Source: an uncultured Lachnospiraceae bacterium (GTDB lineage: Bacteria; Bacillota; Clostridia; Lachnospirales; Lachnospiraceae). From it: a stretch of 64,000 nt of DNA. The stretch covers positions 62,001 through 126,000 of the forward strand of contig CAJTYM010000004.1 in assembly GCA_910583835.1 (NCBI GenBank), written 5' to 3'. A program made the translations under genes and the position numbers. The notes beneath the pieces are model-generated. The model was given only the letters and a program-made list of their open reading frames with translations. It searched no databases and had not been told where the DNA came from. Numbering within the stretch: position 1 is the stretch's first letter; each line of letters opens with the position of its first letter. Shown here one piece after another: positions 7,388 to 16,141 of this stretch.

Positions 7388-10258
7388 TTAATCCTCCCAA
7401 TAGATGTCAAGGACATCGCCCTCTTTCAGTTCGGCAGTGTAAGAGGGCGATTCCCCATTCAGGAGGGTGACAATGCTCTTTCCATTTCCGCCATGCACGT
7501 CAAAGCCAATCACGTCAAACACATCCACAAACACATACGTCTGCTTGCCGGTCAAGGTCACCGGCATCTTATTTACCACAATGTGGAGGTCGGTTCCCGC
7601 CATCTTTGCCGCCGCACGCTTGGCAACGCGCTGTTCGGCCCGCTCTATGATTGTGGGGCGGATATCGCTCTCCGTGGCTTTCTGCTCTTCCATGAACTTC
7701 TCTTCCAGTTCTTCCTGCGTCAGTTCGCGCTCCGGCTCTTCGTAACTCTTATCCACGTTGCGGATTGCATCTATCTTCTTCTGTAATTCTGATTTCTCAT
7801 TCACGTTGTCTGCCGGCTCTGTGGAGGTCTCCTCTGCCACCGCAAGTTCCGCCTTGACCTCCTGCTCCATTTCCGACTGCGGCGTACGGAACGCCTGCAC
7901 AGTCCACTCAATAGAGAAATTCTCATAGACCAGCGTATCTAAATCTGCCGGCTTGTTATTGACAAGGATTTCCTTTTCCATGTCGATTTCCACGTCCATA
8001 AATTCAATAATCTGGGAAACGGTATAATAACCCCGCATCTCCACGCGGTCATCTTCCTTAATCTCATAATCAGGCATCTCTATGATCCCGTTGACTTCGG
8101 CAAACCGCGGACAGGATATCGTACGTCCGTTTACCTCAACGTTCAGCATAGACCTGCCGTATTCTTCCAAATCATCTAAATGGCAGACCGCATCGCTTCC
8201 CTGTGTGGACGGCTCAATCGTTATATCGCTGTTAGGCTCTAACGGCGCATTGATATTGGTGAGATGGCCATTTACCCGCACAACGGCAGATTCCCCAGCC
8301 TCACCGCGGGCAATGCGTTTCCTGCCATTGACCGTGAAATTGATTTCTTTGCCCCGCCGCGGGAACAGCTGCTCATTGGGGAATCCTGCCTGCAGCGCCG
8401 CATCCACAATCGTCAGCTTATCGTTATCGTACAATTTAATCCTTTCCCCATTAAAGCGTACAAAGATGAAATTATTCTTCTGGTCATAGTAATTCAGGCA
8501 GATACCGATTGGCGTGACAAGCAATGGGTCTTTGCGGATATCCTGCTGTTCAAAATGAATCTCCTGCAGCACTTCCTCTCCGCGCAATGCCACGCGCTCC
8601 TGCGGCAGGCCCAGTTCAAACGCAAGATGCTCAATAAATCCATGGATTTTACCGCCGCCACCGACCACAAAGGTTGCGCTGACTGTCTCACCTCCGTTGA
8701 GTTCTTTAATCTTGGCCGCAATACTCTCCGCCAAATCATCCACCAGGGGCTTCAGCAGCTGCCATACCTCCTCGGCAGTGACCTTGTGCTTAATCATCAT
8801 GATATCCTGGTATTCTATTTCTTCCTCTATCCCGGACTGCAGCTTAATATACTCCGCTGTCTTGAAATCCACCAGGTAATGCTGCACCAAAAGCTCCGTC
8901 AGCTCATCTCCCGCACTGGGAATCATGCCGTAGGCGATGATGCTTCCATCCCTGGTCACAGAAATATCGCTGGTTCCCGCACCGATATCGACCAGCGCGA
9001 TATTCAGCATACGGAATGTCTCCGGGATTGCCACATTGATGGCGGCAATAGGCTCCAATGTCATATTTGCCACCTTAAGCCCTGCAAGCCCTACCGCGGA
9101 ATATAAACCGTCCACCACGTCTTCCGGGAGGAAGGTCACAATGATATCCTCGCTGATTTCTTCCGCCTTATGGTTCTCCAGATTGGAAAATACATCTCCG
9201 TTCAGGTAATACTTCACTACGGAATAGCCGACACAGTAAAATTTGAACTTCGTGTCATTATTTTCATTCAATATCCGCTGCGCTTTCTCAATTCCCAGCA
9301 AATCCAAGGTATGGATATCCTCACCGGTCACCACGCTCTCCTCCGCAAATTCAAAGCTGACTGTGGTGGTCACGGTCTTCAGCACACGGCCAGCCGCCGC
9401 AATGCATACATCGTTGAGCTCTATCTGCAGCTGGGATTCCAGTTCCTTTTTCACTTTAGTAATCGTCCTGCCCACACGTCCGATATCGTGAATCTGCCCA
9501 TCCAGCATGGAGCGCGTCTCATGCTCCTTGATATATTGGGCTATTACGAAAAACTCTTCCTCCTGGCGGTATCCTACCGTGCCCACTACATTGCGGGTTC
9601 CGATATCCAACCCAAAGACCAGGGGAATTCCTTCTATCTGCTGTTCCTGCACCTGTTCCAGTTCTCCTTTATTCTTGATTATCTGCGCAACCTGATAAAA
9701 CGCCTCTTCCTTCGTGCCATTATTATCAATTACTACCTGGCAATGGTCACGGTACTCTTCTTCTGTCATCTGGCTTTCAAACATCCGCTCTATCTTGCTC
9801 GGGGAATAATTGCGGGATTCCAGCAGCCGCTGCCTGCGGATTTCTTCTTCGGCATGGATATACCAGATTTCATCACAGATTTTATCGTAATGGTCCTCTA
9901 TCAAAAGCGCTGCCTCAATAATCACAAAGTCTAAAATGCGCATTTGCCGCTGCTCTTCAATTCTGTCGCAGATATATTGTTTCACGACCGGGTGGACTGC
10001 CTTATTTACTTCCTGCCTAAGCTGCGGGGAATCAAACATTTTTTTTGCCAATGCCTGTCGGTTAATCGTCTCATCCTCATTATAGATTTCCACTGGGAGG
10101 AATTTTAAAAGCTGCTCATAACATTCCGTCCCCGGCTCCATCAGCATCTCGGCAATCCGGTCTGCTTCCAGATTCTTGACCTTATAATTTTCCTGCAAAT
10201 ATTCCAAGATAGCGGACTTTCCTGCTCCCACTCCGCCAGTGATTCCAATTACCTGCAT
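7388..10258 (-). CDS. coaE: Dephospho-CoA kinase fused to an FtsA/PilM-like ASKHA ATPase
   Basis: A single 956-residue frame. Residues 1-195 are a complete dephospho-CoA kinase (last step of CoA synthesis): P-loop GITGGVGAGKS (5-15), EADR and the lid ESRNYSPSKIERM. After a charged linker (about 196-212) comes an actin-fold ATPase starting VFGLDIGTRNVVGTVGY (214-230), with a second phosphate motif ALVDIGAGTSDISV and an FVVGGGGKIHG adenosine motif, as in FtsA/PilM. A long C-terminal part of beta-rich segments follows, then a charged helical stretch near 830-890, and the protein ends HIVVNKMPVTLTGK...DVLDIYWED. There is no in-frame Met from about 165 to past the junction and no start site there, so the fusion is real in this sequence. 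It follows polA, the usual coaE neighbour. FtsA is otherwise absent from the dcw cluster in this window. Confidence 0.92.
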   Translation of the reverse strand: MQVIGITGGVGAGKSAILEYLQENYKVKNLEADRIAEMLMEPGTECYEQLLKFLPVEIYNEDETINRQALAKKMFDSPQLRQEVNKAVHPVVKQYICDRIEEQRQMRILDFVIIEAALLIEDHYDKICDEIWYIHAEEEIRRQRLLESRNYSPSKIERMFESQMTEEEYRDHCQVVIDNNGTKEEAFYQVAQIIKNKGELEQVQEQQIEGIPLVFGLDIGTRNVVGTVGYRQEEEFFVIAQYIKEHETRSMLDGQIHDIGRVGRTITKVKKELESQLQIELNDVCIAAAGRVLKTVTTTVSFEFAEESVVTGEDIHTLDLLGIEKAQRILNENNDTKFKFYCVGYSVVKYYLNGDVFSNLENHKAEEISEDIIVTFLPEDVVDGLYSAVGLAGLKVANMTLEPIAAINVAIPETFRMLNIALVDIGAGTSDISVTRDGSIIAYGMIPSAGDELTELLVQHYLVDFKTAEYIKLQSGIEEEIEYQDIMMIKHKVTAEEVWQLLKPLVDDLAESIAAKIKELNGGETVSATFVVGGGGKIHGFIEHLAFELGLPQERVALRGEEVLQEIHFEQQDIRKDPLLVTPIGICLNYYDQKNNFIFVRFNGERIKLYDNDKLTIVDAALQAGFPNEQLFPRRGKEINFTVNGRKRIARGEAGESAVVRVNGHLTNINAPLEPNSDITIEPSTQGSDAVCHLDDLEEYGRSMLNVEVNGRTISCPRFAEVNGIIEMPDYEIKEDDRVEMRGYYTVSQIIEFMDVEIDMEKEILVNNKPADLDTLVYENFSIEWTVQAFRTPQSEMEQEVKAELAVAEETSTEPADNVNEKSELQKKIDAIRNVDKSYEEPERELTQEELEEKFMEEQKATESDIRPTIIERAEQRVAKRAAAKMAGTDLHIVVNKMPVTLTGKQTYVFVDVFDVIGFDVHGGNGKSIVTLLNGESPSYTAELKEGDVLDIYWED

Positions 10259-10320
10259 AATTTCAGCTCCTCTTCTCTCATGTGCCTTATTGCGGCATAT
10301 TGCCTGTTCTATCTCAAAAC

Positions 10321-10452
10321 TGATTTCCGCCTTGTTTCATATCAATGTGCCTCATACCAGTTTCCGCTTTACTTCATATCAATGTGCTTCATACCAGTTT
10401 CCGCTTTACTTCATATCAATGTGCCTCGTACCAGTCTTTGCCTTGCTTCATA
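10321..10452. repeat. 37-bp tandem repeats copied from the 3' end of polA
   Basis: Units at 10338-10374, 10375-10411 and 10412-10448 share CATATCAATGTGC and CATACCAGTTTCCGC with few changes; a partial unit precedes them at 10321-10337. The third unit holds the polA stop and its last codons (GKDWYEAH). The other copies lie past the stop, so they do not change the protein. Confidence 0.9.
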
Positions 10453-13154
10453 TCAATTTCCAGATTCACGGAAAGCTCTGCTGCCGTCTCCATATCCTCT
10501 TTTAAAATAGCTTTTACACGCTCAATCTCATCTTCCCACGTCTCTATCAGCAATTCGTCATGGACCTGCAGTATCAGCCGCGATTTCAGATTCTGCTCTT
10601 TCAGGGATTGCCCAACCCGCACCATGGCAATTTTGATGATGTCTGCCGCCGTTCCCTGTATGGGGGAATTCATCGCTACCCGCTCCCCAAAGGAACGCTG
10701 CATATAGCTGCTCGAAGACAGCTCCGGCACCGGTCTTTTCCTGCCAAACATCGTGGTGACAAAGCCCTGTTCCTTTGCCTGCTGCACCTGCCTGTCCAAA
10801 AACTGCTTTACACCGGGATACGTCTCAAAATAAGATTCGATATATTGTGACGCTTCCTTGGTGGTGATGCTCAGATCCTGGCTCAGCCCAAAAGAACTGA
10901 TGCCGTATACGATACCAAAATTGACTGCCTTGGCATTCCTGCGCTGCAGGGAAGTCACCTCCTCAAACGGCACGTGGAACACCTGCGATGCCGTCATCCT
11001 GTGGATATCCTGCGCTTCCCGGTAAGCCTGGATTAGATTCTCATCTTCGGACATATGTGCCAGCACACGCAGTTCAATCTGGGAATAGTCGGCGTCTATC
11101 AGCACACAGCCCTCCCGGGGAATGAATACCTTCCTTATCTGCCGCCCCAGTTCCATGCGGATGGGAATATTCTGCAGATTGGGGTCTGTGCTGCTAATCC
11201 TGCCCGTGGCAGTGATGGTCTGGTGGAAACAGGAGTGAATCCTGCCATCCTCCTCAATGAAATTCGCCAAACCGTCTGCATAGGTGGATTTCAATTTCGT
11301 CAATTGCCGGTATTCCAATATTTTGGAGACCAACGGATATTCTCCCGCCAGCTTCTCCAACACATCTGCCGCCGTAGAGTACCCGGTCTTCGTCTTCTTG
11401 CCGTATGGCATTTTTAATTTATCAAAAAGAATTACGCCCAGCTGTTTGGGGGAATTGATATTAAACTGCTCCCCGGCATCTTCATAGATTTCCTGTTCAA
11501 GTTCCACAATCTTCCCCGACAGATCTTCGCCATAAGCTTTGAGCTGGTCGGCATTTACCAGAACTCCCTCCCGCTCCATCTCATAGAGCGTATACAACAG
11601 AGGCATCTCTATCTCACGGTAGAGTTTCCACATTCCGCCCTCTGTCAGCTTCTCTTTCAGCGTCTGCGCTGCCCGCAAAGATATATATGCTGTCCAACAG
11701 GCATATTCCAATACCTCCTGCGGTTTGTCGCTGGCTGCCTGTCCCAAAGATAATTTGCCCAGCAAATCCTGCTTTGTTGGCACCAACAAATCCAAATGCT
11801 CCTTGGCGATATCATCGTAACTGTAATCGTTCTTCAGGGGATTTAATAAATACGCGCCAATCAGCACATCTTCCATGTGCTCTCTTGCCTTATCGGAAAT
11901 ATTGAGATAAGGAAGCTGCGACTTCAAATCAAAGGTTGCCGCCATGTCCGCTGCCTCTGCCAGCTTCCCCGCCTCTGCCACAAGGTATTCCCCGGTCATA
12001 GTTTCATTGGCTGCCATAAAGCAGATCTTTTCTTCCCCAAATGCAATGCCGATTCCCAGAATATGGGAACTCGTCTGCACCTGCCCTTCCGCATTGTTAT
12101 CAGAGCTTTCTTTCCATAAATCCTCCAACGTGAGCTGTCCCTGCTTCTCTGCCGGTTCCCAACTGGGGTCTGTGAGCAAACAGAATCCTATCCGGCCGCT
12201 CTCTCCTGCCTGGTGAAATACCCTGTCGGCTTCTGCTTTGTCTGTAATCTTCTGGAACTTCTCTTCCAGGGGATTTGCCGGCGCCTGTAAATCAAAGCGG
12301 CTCAGCATATTCTTAAATTCCAGCTTCTTCATCCACACATAGGCTTCCGGCGTAAACAGATTGCCCAACACAGCCTGGCTGATATCGTATTCCACGGGCG
12401 CATTCACTTCTATGGTCGCAAGCGTCTTGCTCATCTTCGCCATGTCATAATGTTCCCTGAGGTTGTTCTGCGCCCGCGGGGGCTTCACTTCTTCAATATG
12501 CTCAAAGGCATTCTCTATACTGCCATAGGCTGCAATCAGGTTGGTCGCCGTCTTCTCACCGATGCCCGGCACGCCCGGAATATTATCCGCACTGTCTCCC
12601 ATCAGCGCTTTTACATCTATGAATTCCGTCGGGGTTACCTGGTATTTCTCTTTCACATCGCTGGCATAATAATCTTCAATCTCCGTCCCTGTCCGTTTCG
12701 TCTTGGGAATGCGTATCTTAATATGCTCACTGGCAAGCTGTAAGAGGTCCCTGTCTCCTGACACCAGGGACACTTCCAGCCCTTGCTGCTCACTATGCTT
12801 TGCCAATGTTCCCAGGATATCGTCCGCTTCATATCCCTCTTTCTCCAGGATGACAACGCCCATCGCTTTTAAAACTTCCTTCATCACCGGAACCTGCTGC
12901 CGCAGTTCCTCCGCCATGGGTTTTCTTGTGCCCTTGTATTCCGCGTACATCTTATGGCGAAACGTCGGCGCATGGACGTCAAAAGCCACCATCAGGTAAT
13001 CTGGCTTCTCCTCCTCCAAAATCTTAAAAAGAATATTAAGAAATCCATATACGGCATTGGTATGGAGCCCTTCTGCATTTGTCAGATCCGGGATTCCGAA
13101 AAACGCCCGGTTGAGAATGCTGTGTCCGTCAATTAAAACTATTTTCTGCATCAT
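10416..13154 (-). CDS. polA: DNA polymerase I
   Basis: This 912-residue enzyme fills gaps in repair and replaces RNA primers. Residues 1-290 are the 5'-3' exonuclease (LIDGHSILNRAFFG; EGYEADDILGTLA; GDSADNIPGVPGIGEKTA). The middle region (about 300-500) has the 3'-5' exonuclease fold position, but the acidic catalytic motifs are not evident, as in Bacillus-type Pol I without proofreading. The polymerase domain has motif A (DADYSQIELRVLAHMSED), motif B (RRNAKAVNFGIVYG) and motif C (LQVHDELLIE). The last codons lie within the third unit of a 37-bp tandem repeat. It is upstream of the coaE fusion with about 157 bp between them. Confidence 0.98.
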   Translation of the reverse strand: MMQKIVLIDGHSILNRAFFGIPDLTNAEGLHTNAVYGFLNILFKILEEEKPDYLMVAFDVHAPTFRHKMYAEYKGTRKPMAEELRQQVPVMKEVLKAMGVVILEKEGYEADDILGTLAKHSEQQGLEVSLVSGDRDLLQLASEHIKIRIPKTKRTGTEIEDYYASDVKEKYQVTPTEFIDVKALMGDSADNIPGVPGIGEKTATNLIAAYGSIENAFEHIEEVKPPRAQNNLREHYDMAKMSKTLATIEVNAPVEYDISQAVLGNLFTPEAYVWMKKLEFKNMLSRFDLQAPANPLEEKFQKITDKAEADRVFHQAGESGRIGFCLLTDPSWEPAEKQGQLTLEDLWKESSDNNAEGQVQTSSHILGIGIAFGEEKICFMAANETMTGEYLVAEAGKLAEAADMAATFDLKSQLPYLNISDKAREHMEDVLIGAYLLNPLKNDYSYDDIAKEHLDLLVPTKQDLLGKLSLGQAASDKPQEVLEYACWTAYISLRAAQTLKEKLTEGGMWKLYREIEMPLLYTLYEMEREGVLVNADQLKAYGEDLSGKIVELEQEIYEDAGEQFNINSPKQLGVILFDKLKMPYGKKTKTGYSTAADVLEKLAGEYPLVSKILEYRQLTKLKSTYADGLANFIEEDGRIHSCFHQTITATGRISSTDPNLQNIPIRMELGRQIRKVFIPREGCVLIDADYSQIELRVLAHMSEDENLIQAYREAQDIHRMTASQVFHVPFEEVTSLQRRNAKAVNFGIVYGISSFGLSQDLSITTKEASQYIESYFETYPGVKQFLDRQVQQAKEQGFVTTMFGRKRPVPELSSSSYMQRSFGERVAMNSPIQGTAADIIKIAMVRVGQSLKEQNLKSRLILQVHDELLIETWEDEIERVKAILKEDMETAAELSVNLEIDMKQGKDWYEAH

Positions 13155-13259
13155 ATCACTCCTATTTTACACTATATGGAATATTTTTAAAAGAAAAAAT
13201 TTAGGAAAACGCCGATGAAAGTGTTTTCTTAGGGAAACGCTAATTTAATCAGTATTTCC

Positions 13260-15056
13260 TTAGATTTCCCTGGTGTACTTTTTGAGCCATTCGCGCTCTT
13301 GCCCATCGAGGAATGGGGAAATCTTCTCATACACCATCGCATGGTACGCATTCAGGCGTCCGCGCTCCGCAGCCGTCATCTCTTCCGGCAGGATGGCGTC
13401 CAAATCTATCGGTGCATACGTTATGATTTCAAATTCCATGAACTGCCCATATTCATTTTTCTCGGCTTTTTTGCAGAGAAGCTCATTTTCCGTGCGGATA
13501 CCGTACTTTCCTTCGAGGTAAACACCCGGCTCATCGGTCGTCACCATGCCTTCCTCCAGCACGCAGTCCCTGTCCGGCTCCGGCAATTGCCGCCAACGGA
13601 ACGCGTTGGGCCCTTCGTGGACATTGAGGAAATAGCCGATGCCATGTCCGGTCCCGCATTTGTAATCCAGTCCCAAATCCCACAGTGGTCCTCGGGCAAG
13701 AATATCCAGGCTGGTACCCCGGCAGCCGTAAAGGAACTTCGCCGCCGCCAGATTCAGGTTGCTGCGGCACACTGCAGTAAAATGAAGTTTCTGTTCCTGG
13801 GTCAGCGCGCCCAATGCCAAGGTCCGCGTGATGTCAGTGCTTCCGTCCAGATAATGCCCGCCGGAATCTACCAGCAGAAATCCCCTTGGCTGCAGCATTT
13901 CATCCGTCTCAGGCGTTGCCGCATAATGCATCATCGCTGCATTGGCCTCGTATGCGCTGATGGTATCAAAACTTAAGTCTGCAAACAGTTCCTGCTCCTG
14001 CCTGCGCGCTTTAAGGTACTCGGCAGCGGAAATTTCGCTTATTTCTTCTTTGCCGATATGGGTTTTCAGCCAATACATGAATTTGGTGAACGCAACGCCG
14101 TCCTTCACATGCGCATTGCGTATATTGGTAATCTCTGCCTCGTTTTTGACGGCCTTCATCCATTCCGTGGGATTCGCCCCCTGTACAATCTTCGCTTTCA
14201 GGCTGCTGCAGATACGATAATTAACAGTATTTTTATCGAGCAGCACTTTCCTGTCTGCCAAAATCCCTTCCGCATAAGCATATATCCCCTCATAATTCCC
14301 AAGGGAAATGTGGTTGTCCGCACAATAGCTGCGGAGTTTATCATCAAGGGCCCCCGGACAGACAAACCAGGTACATGTTTCCATCGTGACCGCAGCAAAG
14401 GACATCACAACGGGCACATGTGCAATATCCCCGCCGCGGATATTAAACAGCCAGGCAATATCATACAGGGACGTCAGGATATGGACCGTGGCCTGTTTCT
14501 CTTCCATCTTCTCCCGCAACCTATGCAGCTTATCAGCAACGCTCTCCCCCGCATATTTTTCCTCCAGGATAAATACCGGATTCACTGGGAATGGCGGGCG
14601 TTCTTTCCAGATAACGCCAACAAGGTCTTCCTCCGCTGCAAGCCTCCCCTGTTTCTCCTTTGCAATTTGGGCATATGATTCGCCGGCTGCGCCGCTGACT
14701 GTCCTGCCGTCAAATCCCAGGCAGCCGCCCTCACAGAGTTTCTCTTTGACATAATCTTTGATGGCAGGAACTCCCTCCTCCCCCATACGGAAAAGCGTTA
14801 CCGGGCTGCCCTCCAGTTCCTTCTGCGCCTGGATAAAATATCTGCCGTCTGTCCACAGTCCGGCTTCTTCCTGCGTGATGACCGCTGTCCCCGCCGAGCC
14901 GGTAAACCCGGTCAGGTAGCTCCTTGCCTTAAAATATTCTCCTACATACTCAGAATTATGGAAATCCGAGGTAGGCACGATATACATGTCAATCCCGCGC
15001 TTTCGCATCTGTACGCGAAGCGCGTCTATTCTGTCAGATATTTTGACTGCTGCCAC
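13260..15056 (-). CDS. Xaa-Pro aminopeptidase, M24B family
   Basis: This 598-residue cytoplasmic metallopeptidase removes N-terminal residues before proline. Two N-terminal creatinase-like domains (MRKRGIDMYIVPTSDFHNSEYVGEYF) precede a pita-bread catalytic domain with the metal ligands in VDSGGHYLDGSTDITRT (two Asp), GTGHGIGYFLNVHEGP (His) and DEPGVYLEGKYGIRTENE (two Glu). The long three-domain form matches the eukaryote-like Xaa-Pro aminopeptidase group found in many Clostridia. It starts 16 bp after ridA ends, so it is probably in the ridA operon. Confidence 0.94.
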   Translation of the reverse strand: MAAVKISDRIDALRVQMRKRGIDMYIVPTSDFHNSEYVGEYFKARSYLTGFTGSAGTAVITQEEAGLWTDGRYFIQAQKELEGSPVTLFRMGEEGVPAIKDYVKEKLCEGGCLGFDGRTVSGAAGESYAQIAKEKQGRLAAEEDLVGVIWKERPPFPVNPVFILEEKYAGESVADKLHRLREKMEEKQATVHILTSLYDIAWLFNIRGGDIAHVPVVMSFAAVTMETCTWFVCPGALDDKLRSYCADNHISLGNYEGIYAYAEGILADRKVLLDKNTVNYRICSSLKAKIVQGANPTEWMKAVKNEAEITNIRNAHVKDGVAFTKFMYWLKTHIGKEEISEISAAEYLKARRQEQELFADLSFDTISAYEANAAMMHYAATPETDEMLQPRGFLLVDSGGHYLDGSTDITRTLALGALTQEQKLHFTAVCRSNLNLAAAKFLYGCRGTSLDILARGPLWDLGLDYKCGTGHGIGYFLNVHEGPNAFRWRQLPEPDRDCVLEEGMVTTDEPGVYLEGKYGIRTENELLCKKAEKNEYGQFMEFEIITYAPIDLDAILPEEMTAAERGRLNAYHAMVYEKISPFLDGQEREWLKKYTREI

Positions 15057-15072
15057 TTTCTGTATGCTCCTT

Positions 15073-15453
15073 CTAATCTTTCTTTACTGCTACTACTTCA
15101 ATTTCCACAAGTCCGCCCTTGGGGAGCTTTGCCACCTGCACGCAGGAACGCGCGGGCGTTTCTCCCTGAAAATACTGGGCGTAGACCTCATTGACCTTGG
15201 CAAAATCATTGATATCCTCCAAAAACACGCTGGTTTTCACCACATGCTCAAGGTCACTGCCCGCCGCCTCCAAGACAGTGGCAAGGTTTTTCAGGCTCTG
15301 GCGCGTCTGCGCTTCTACGCCCTCCGGCAATGTGCCGCTCTCCGGTATCAGCCCTAACTGCCCCGAAGTAAAAATCAGTCCGTTTGCCTCCACGGCATGT
15401 ACATAGGGTCCTACTGCTGCTGGCGCTTTTGGCGCGTTAATTGATTTTTTCAT
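15073..15453 (-). CDS. ridA: RidA family reactive enamine/imine deaminase
   Basis: A small RidA (YjgF/YER057c/UK114) protein. The family hydrolyses reactive 2-aminoacrylate-type intermediates made by PLP enzymes. The conserved Arg in ARSCVQVAKLPKGGLVEIE and the GPYVHAVEANGLIFTSGQLG segment are present. I place the start at 15453 rather than at the ATG nine codons upstream, because GAGG lies 7 nt before this ATG; that gives the usual 126 residues. A consensus promoter (15530-15558) lies just upstream. Confidence 0.94.
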   Translation of the reverse strand: MKKSINAPKAPAAVGPYVHAVEANGLIFTSGQLGLIPESGTLPEGVEAQTRQSLKNLATVLEAAGSDLEHVVKTSVFLEDINDFAKVNEVYAQYFQGETPARSCVQVAKLPKGGLVEIEVVAVKKD

Positions 15454-15529
15454 TTTCTTTCCTCTTTTCTGCGTAGTCATATGTCATCGCTGCTCTATAG
15501 TATTGGTTGATAACAGCCATTTCATTTAT

Positions 15530-15558
15530 AGTATAAACATTCGTAATTACTTTGTCAA
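15530..15558 (-). promoter_or_regulatory. Promoter of ridA
   Basis: On the minus strand the -35 box is TTGACA (15553-15558), followed by a 17-bp spacer and a -10 box TATACT (15530-15535). This is near consensus for the housekeeping sigma factor. Its -35 lies only 8 bp from the -35 of the divergent tRNA promoter. Confidence 0.85.
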
Positions 15559-15566
15559 AAAAACTC

Positions 15567-15595
15567 TTGCATTTTTTATCCTTATATGCTAGAAT
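15567..15595 (+). promoter_or_regulatory. Promoter of tRNA-Leu
   Basis: TTGCAT (15567-15572), a 17-bp spacer and TAGAAT (15590-15595), with a TG element just before the -10. The tRNA begins about 55 bp downstream, leaving a short 5' leader for processing. Confidence 0.8.
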
Positions 15596-15650
15596 AACTT
15601 TTGTCATGTTGAAGGGCTGCTGAATGCGCTGGCAGCCTACATACTAAAAC

Positions 15651-15734
15651 GCCGGTGTGTCGGAATTGGCAGACGAGGCAGACTCAAAATCTGTTGTTGG
15701 CAACAACGTATGGGTTCAAGTCCCATCACCGGCA
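15651..15734 (+). tRNA. tRNA-Leu (anticodon CAA)
   Basis: An 84-nt class II tRNA. The acceptor stem GCCGGTG pairs with CACCGGC, followed by discriminator A; the anticodon loop is CTCAAAA, giving anticodon CAA, which reads UUG; there is a long variable arm (TTGTTGGCAACAA) and the T loop GGTTCAAGTCC. The CCA end is not encoded. It is the only plus-strand gene in the first 36 kb, with its own promoter and terminator. Confidence 0.96.
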
Positions 15735-15740
15735 TGAAAA

Positions 15741-15776
15741 GAAACTCTTAAGTTTTTAAGAGTTTCTTTTTGTTTT
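15741..15776 (+). terminator. Rho-independent terminator of tRNA-Leu
   Basis: GAAACTCTTAA (15741-15751) pairs perfectly with TTAAGAGTTTC (15756-15766) around a 4-nt loop, then TTTTTGTTTT follows. Confidence 0.93.
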
Positions 15777-15806
15777 CTTATAGAAAATTTCGCTGATATC
15801 AACTTA

Positions 15807-16130
15807 TCACCACGCATTCTTCGCCGCTTTCCATTTCTCCGGCTCCGCTTCCCACAGCGCGTTCAGGTAATCGATGCCCTGCTGTATTCCAGTCTCGCTG
15901 AATTCCGTTTCCGTCCGCTGCTTTTTTTCTTCGGGTGTGGCAGCGTACGCATAAGGTCCCTCCCAGGCTGTAATTTCCAATACTTGTATTTCCTTGCCCT
16001 TTTCCTCCCCCTCCCCAGCGGGAAGTTCTTTCTTTACGGCGGCAAACCGGAAGCGCATCCCTTCATGGCTTCCGGTAAACACAGCTTTTTTGAGATAAGG
16101 GACAGACAAAACATCTTTGCGTTCAATCAT
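15807..16130 (-). CDS. Small protein of unknown function
   Basis: A 107-residue cytoplasmic protein without signal peptide or membrane segment. It has alternating charged and aromatic segments (GMRFRFAAVKKEL, then EITAWEGPYAYAATPEEKK) and a C-terminal helix ending EPEKWKAAKNAW. It starts 11 bp after the LysA-like gene ends and is probably the last gene of the trmB-lysA unit. I do not recognise the family; its position suggests a link to the same metabolic step, but this is only context. Confidence 0.75.
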   Translation of the reverse strand: MIERKDVLSVPYLKKAVFTGSHEGMRFRFAAVKKELPAGEGEEKGKEIQVLEITAWEGPYAYAATPEEKKQRTETEFSETGIQQGIDYLNALWEAEPEKWKAAKNAW

Positions 16131-16141
16131 CGCCTTTCCCC

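Noticed and set aside
10321..10452. 37-bp repeats considered as CRISPR or iterons
   Set aside because: Units are back to back without spacers and are copies of the polA end; no cas or replication gene is near.
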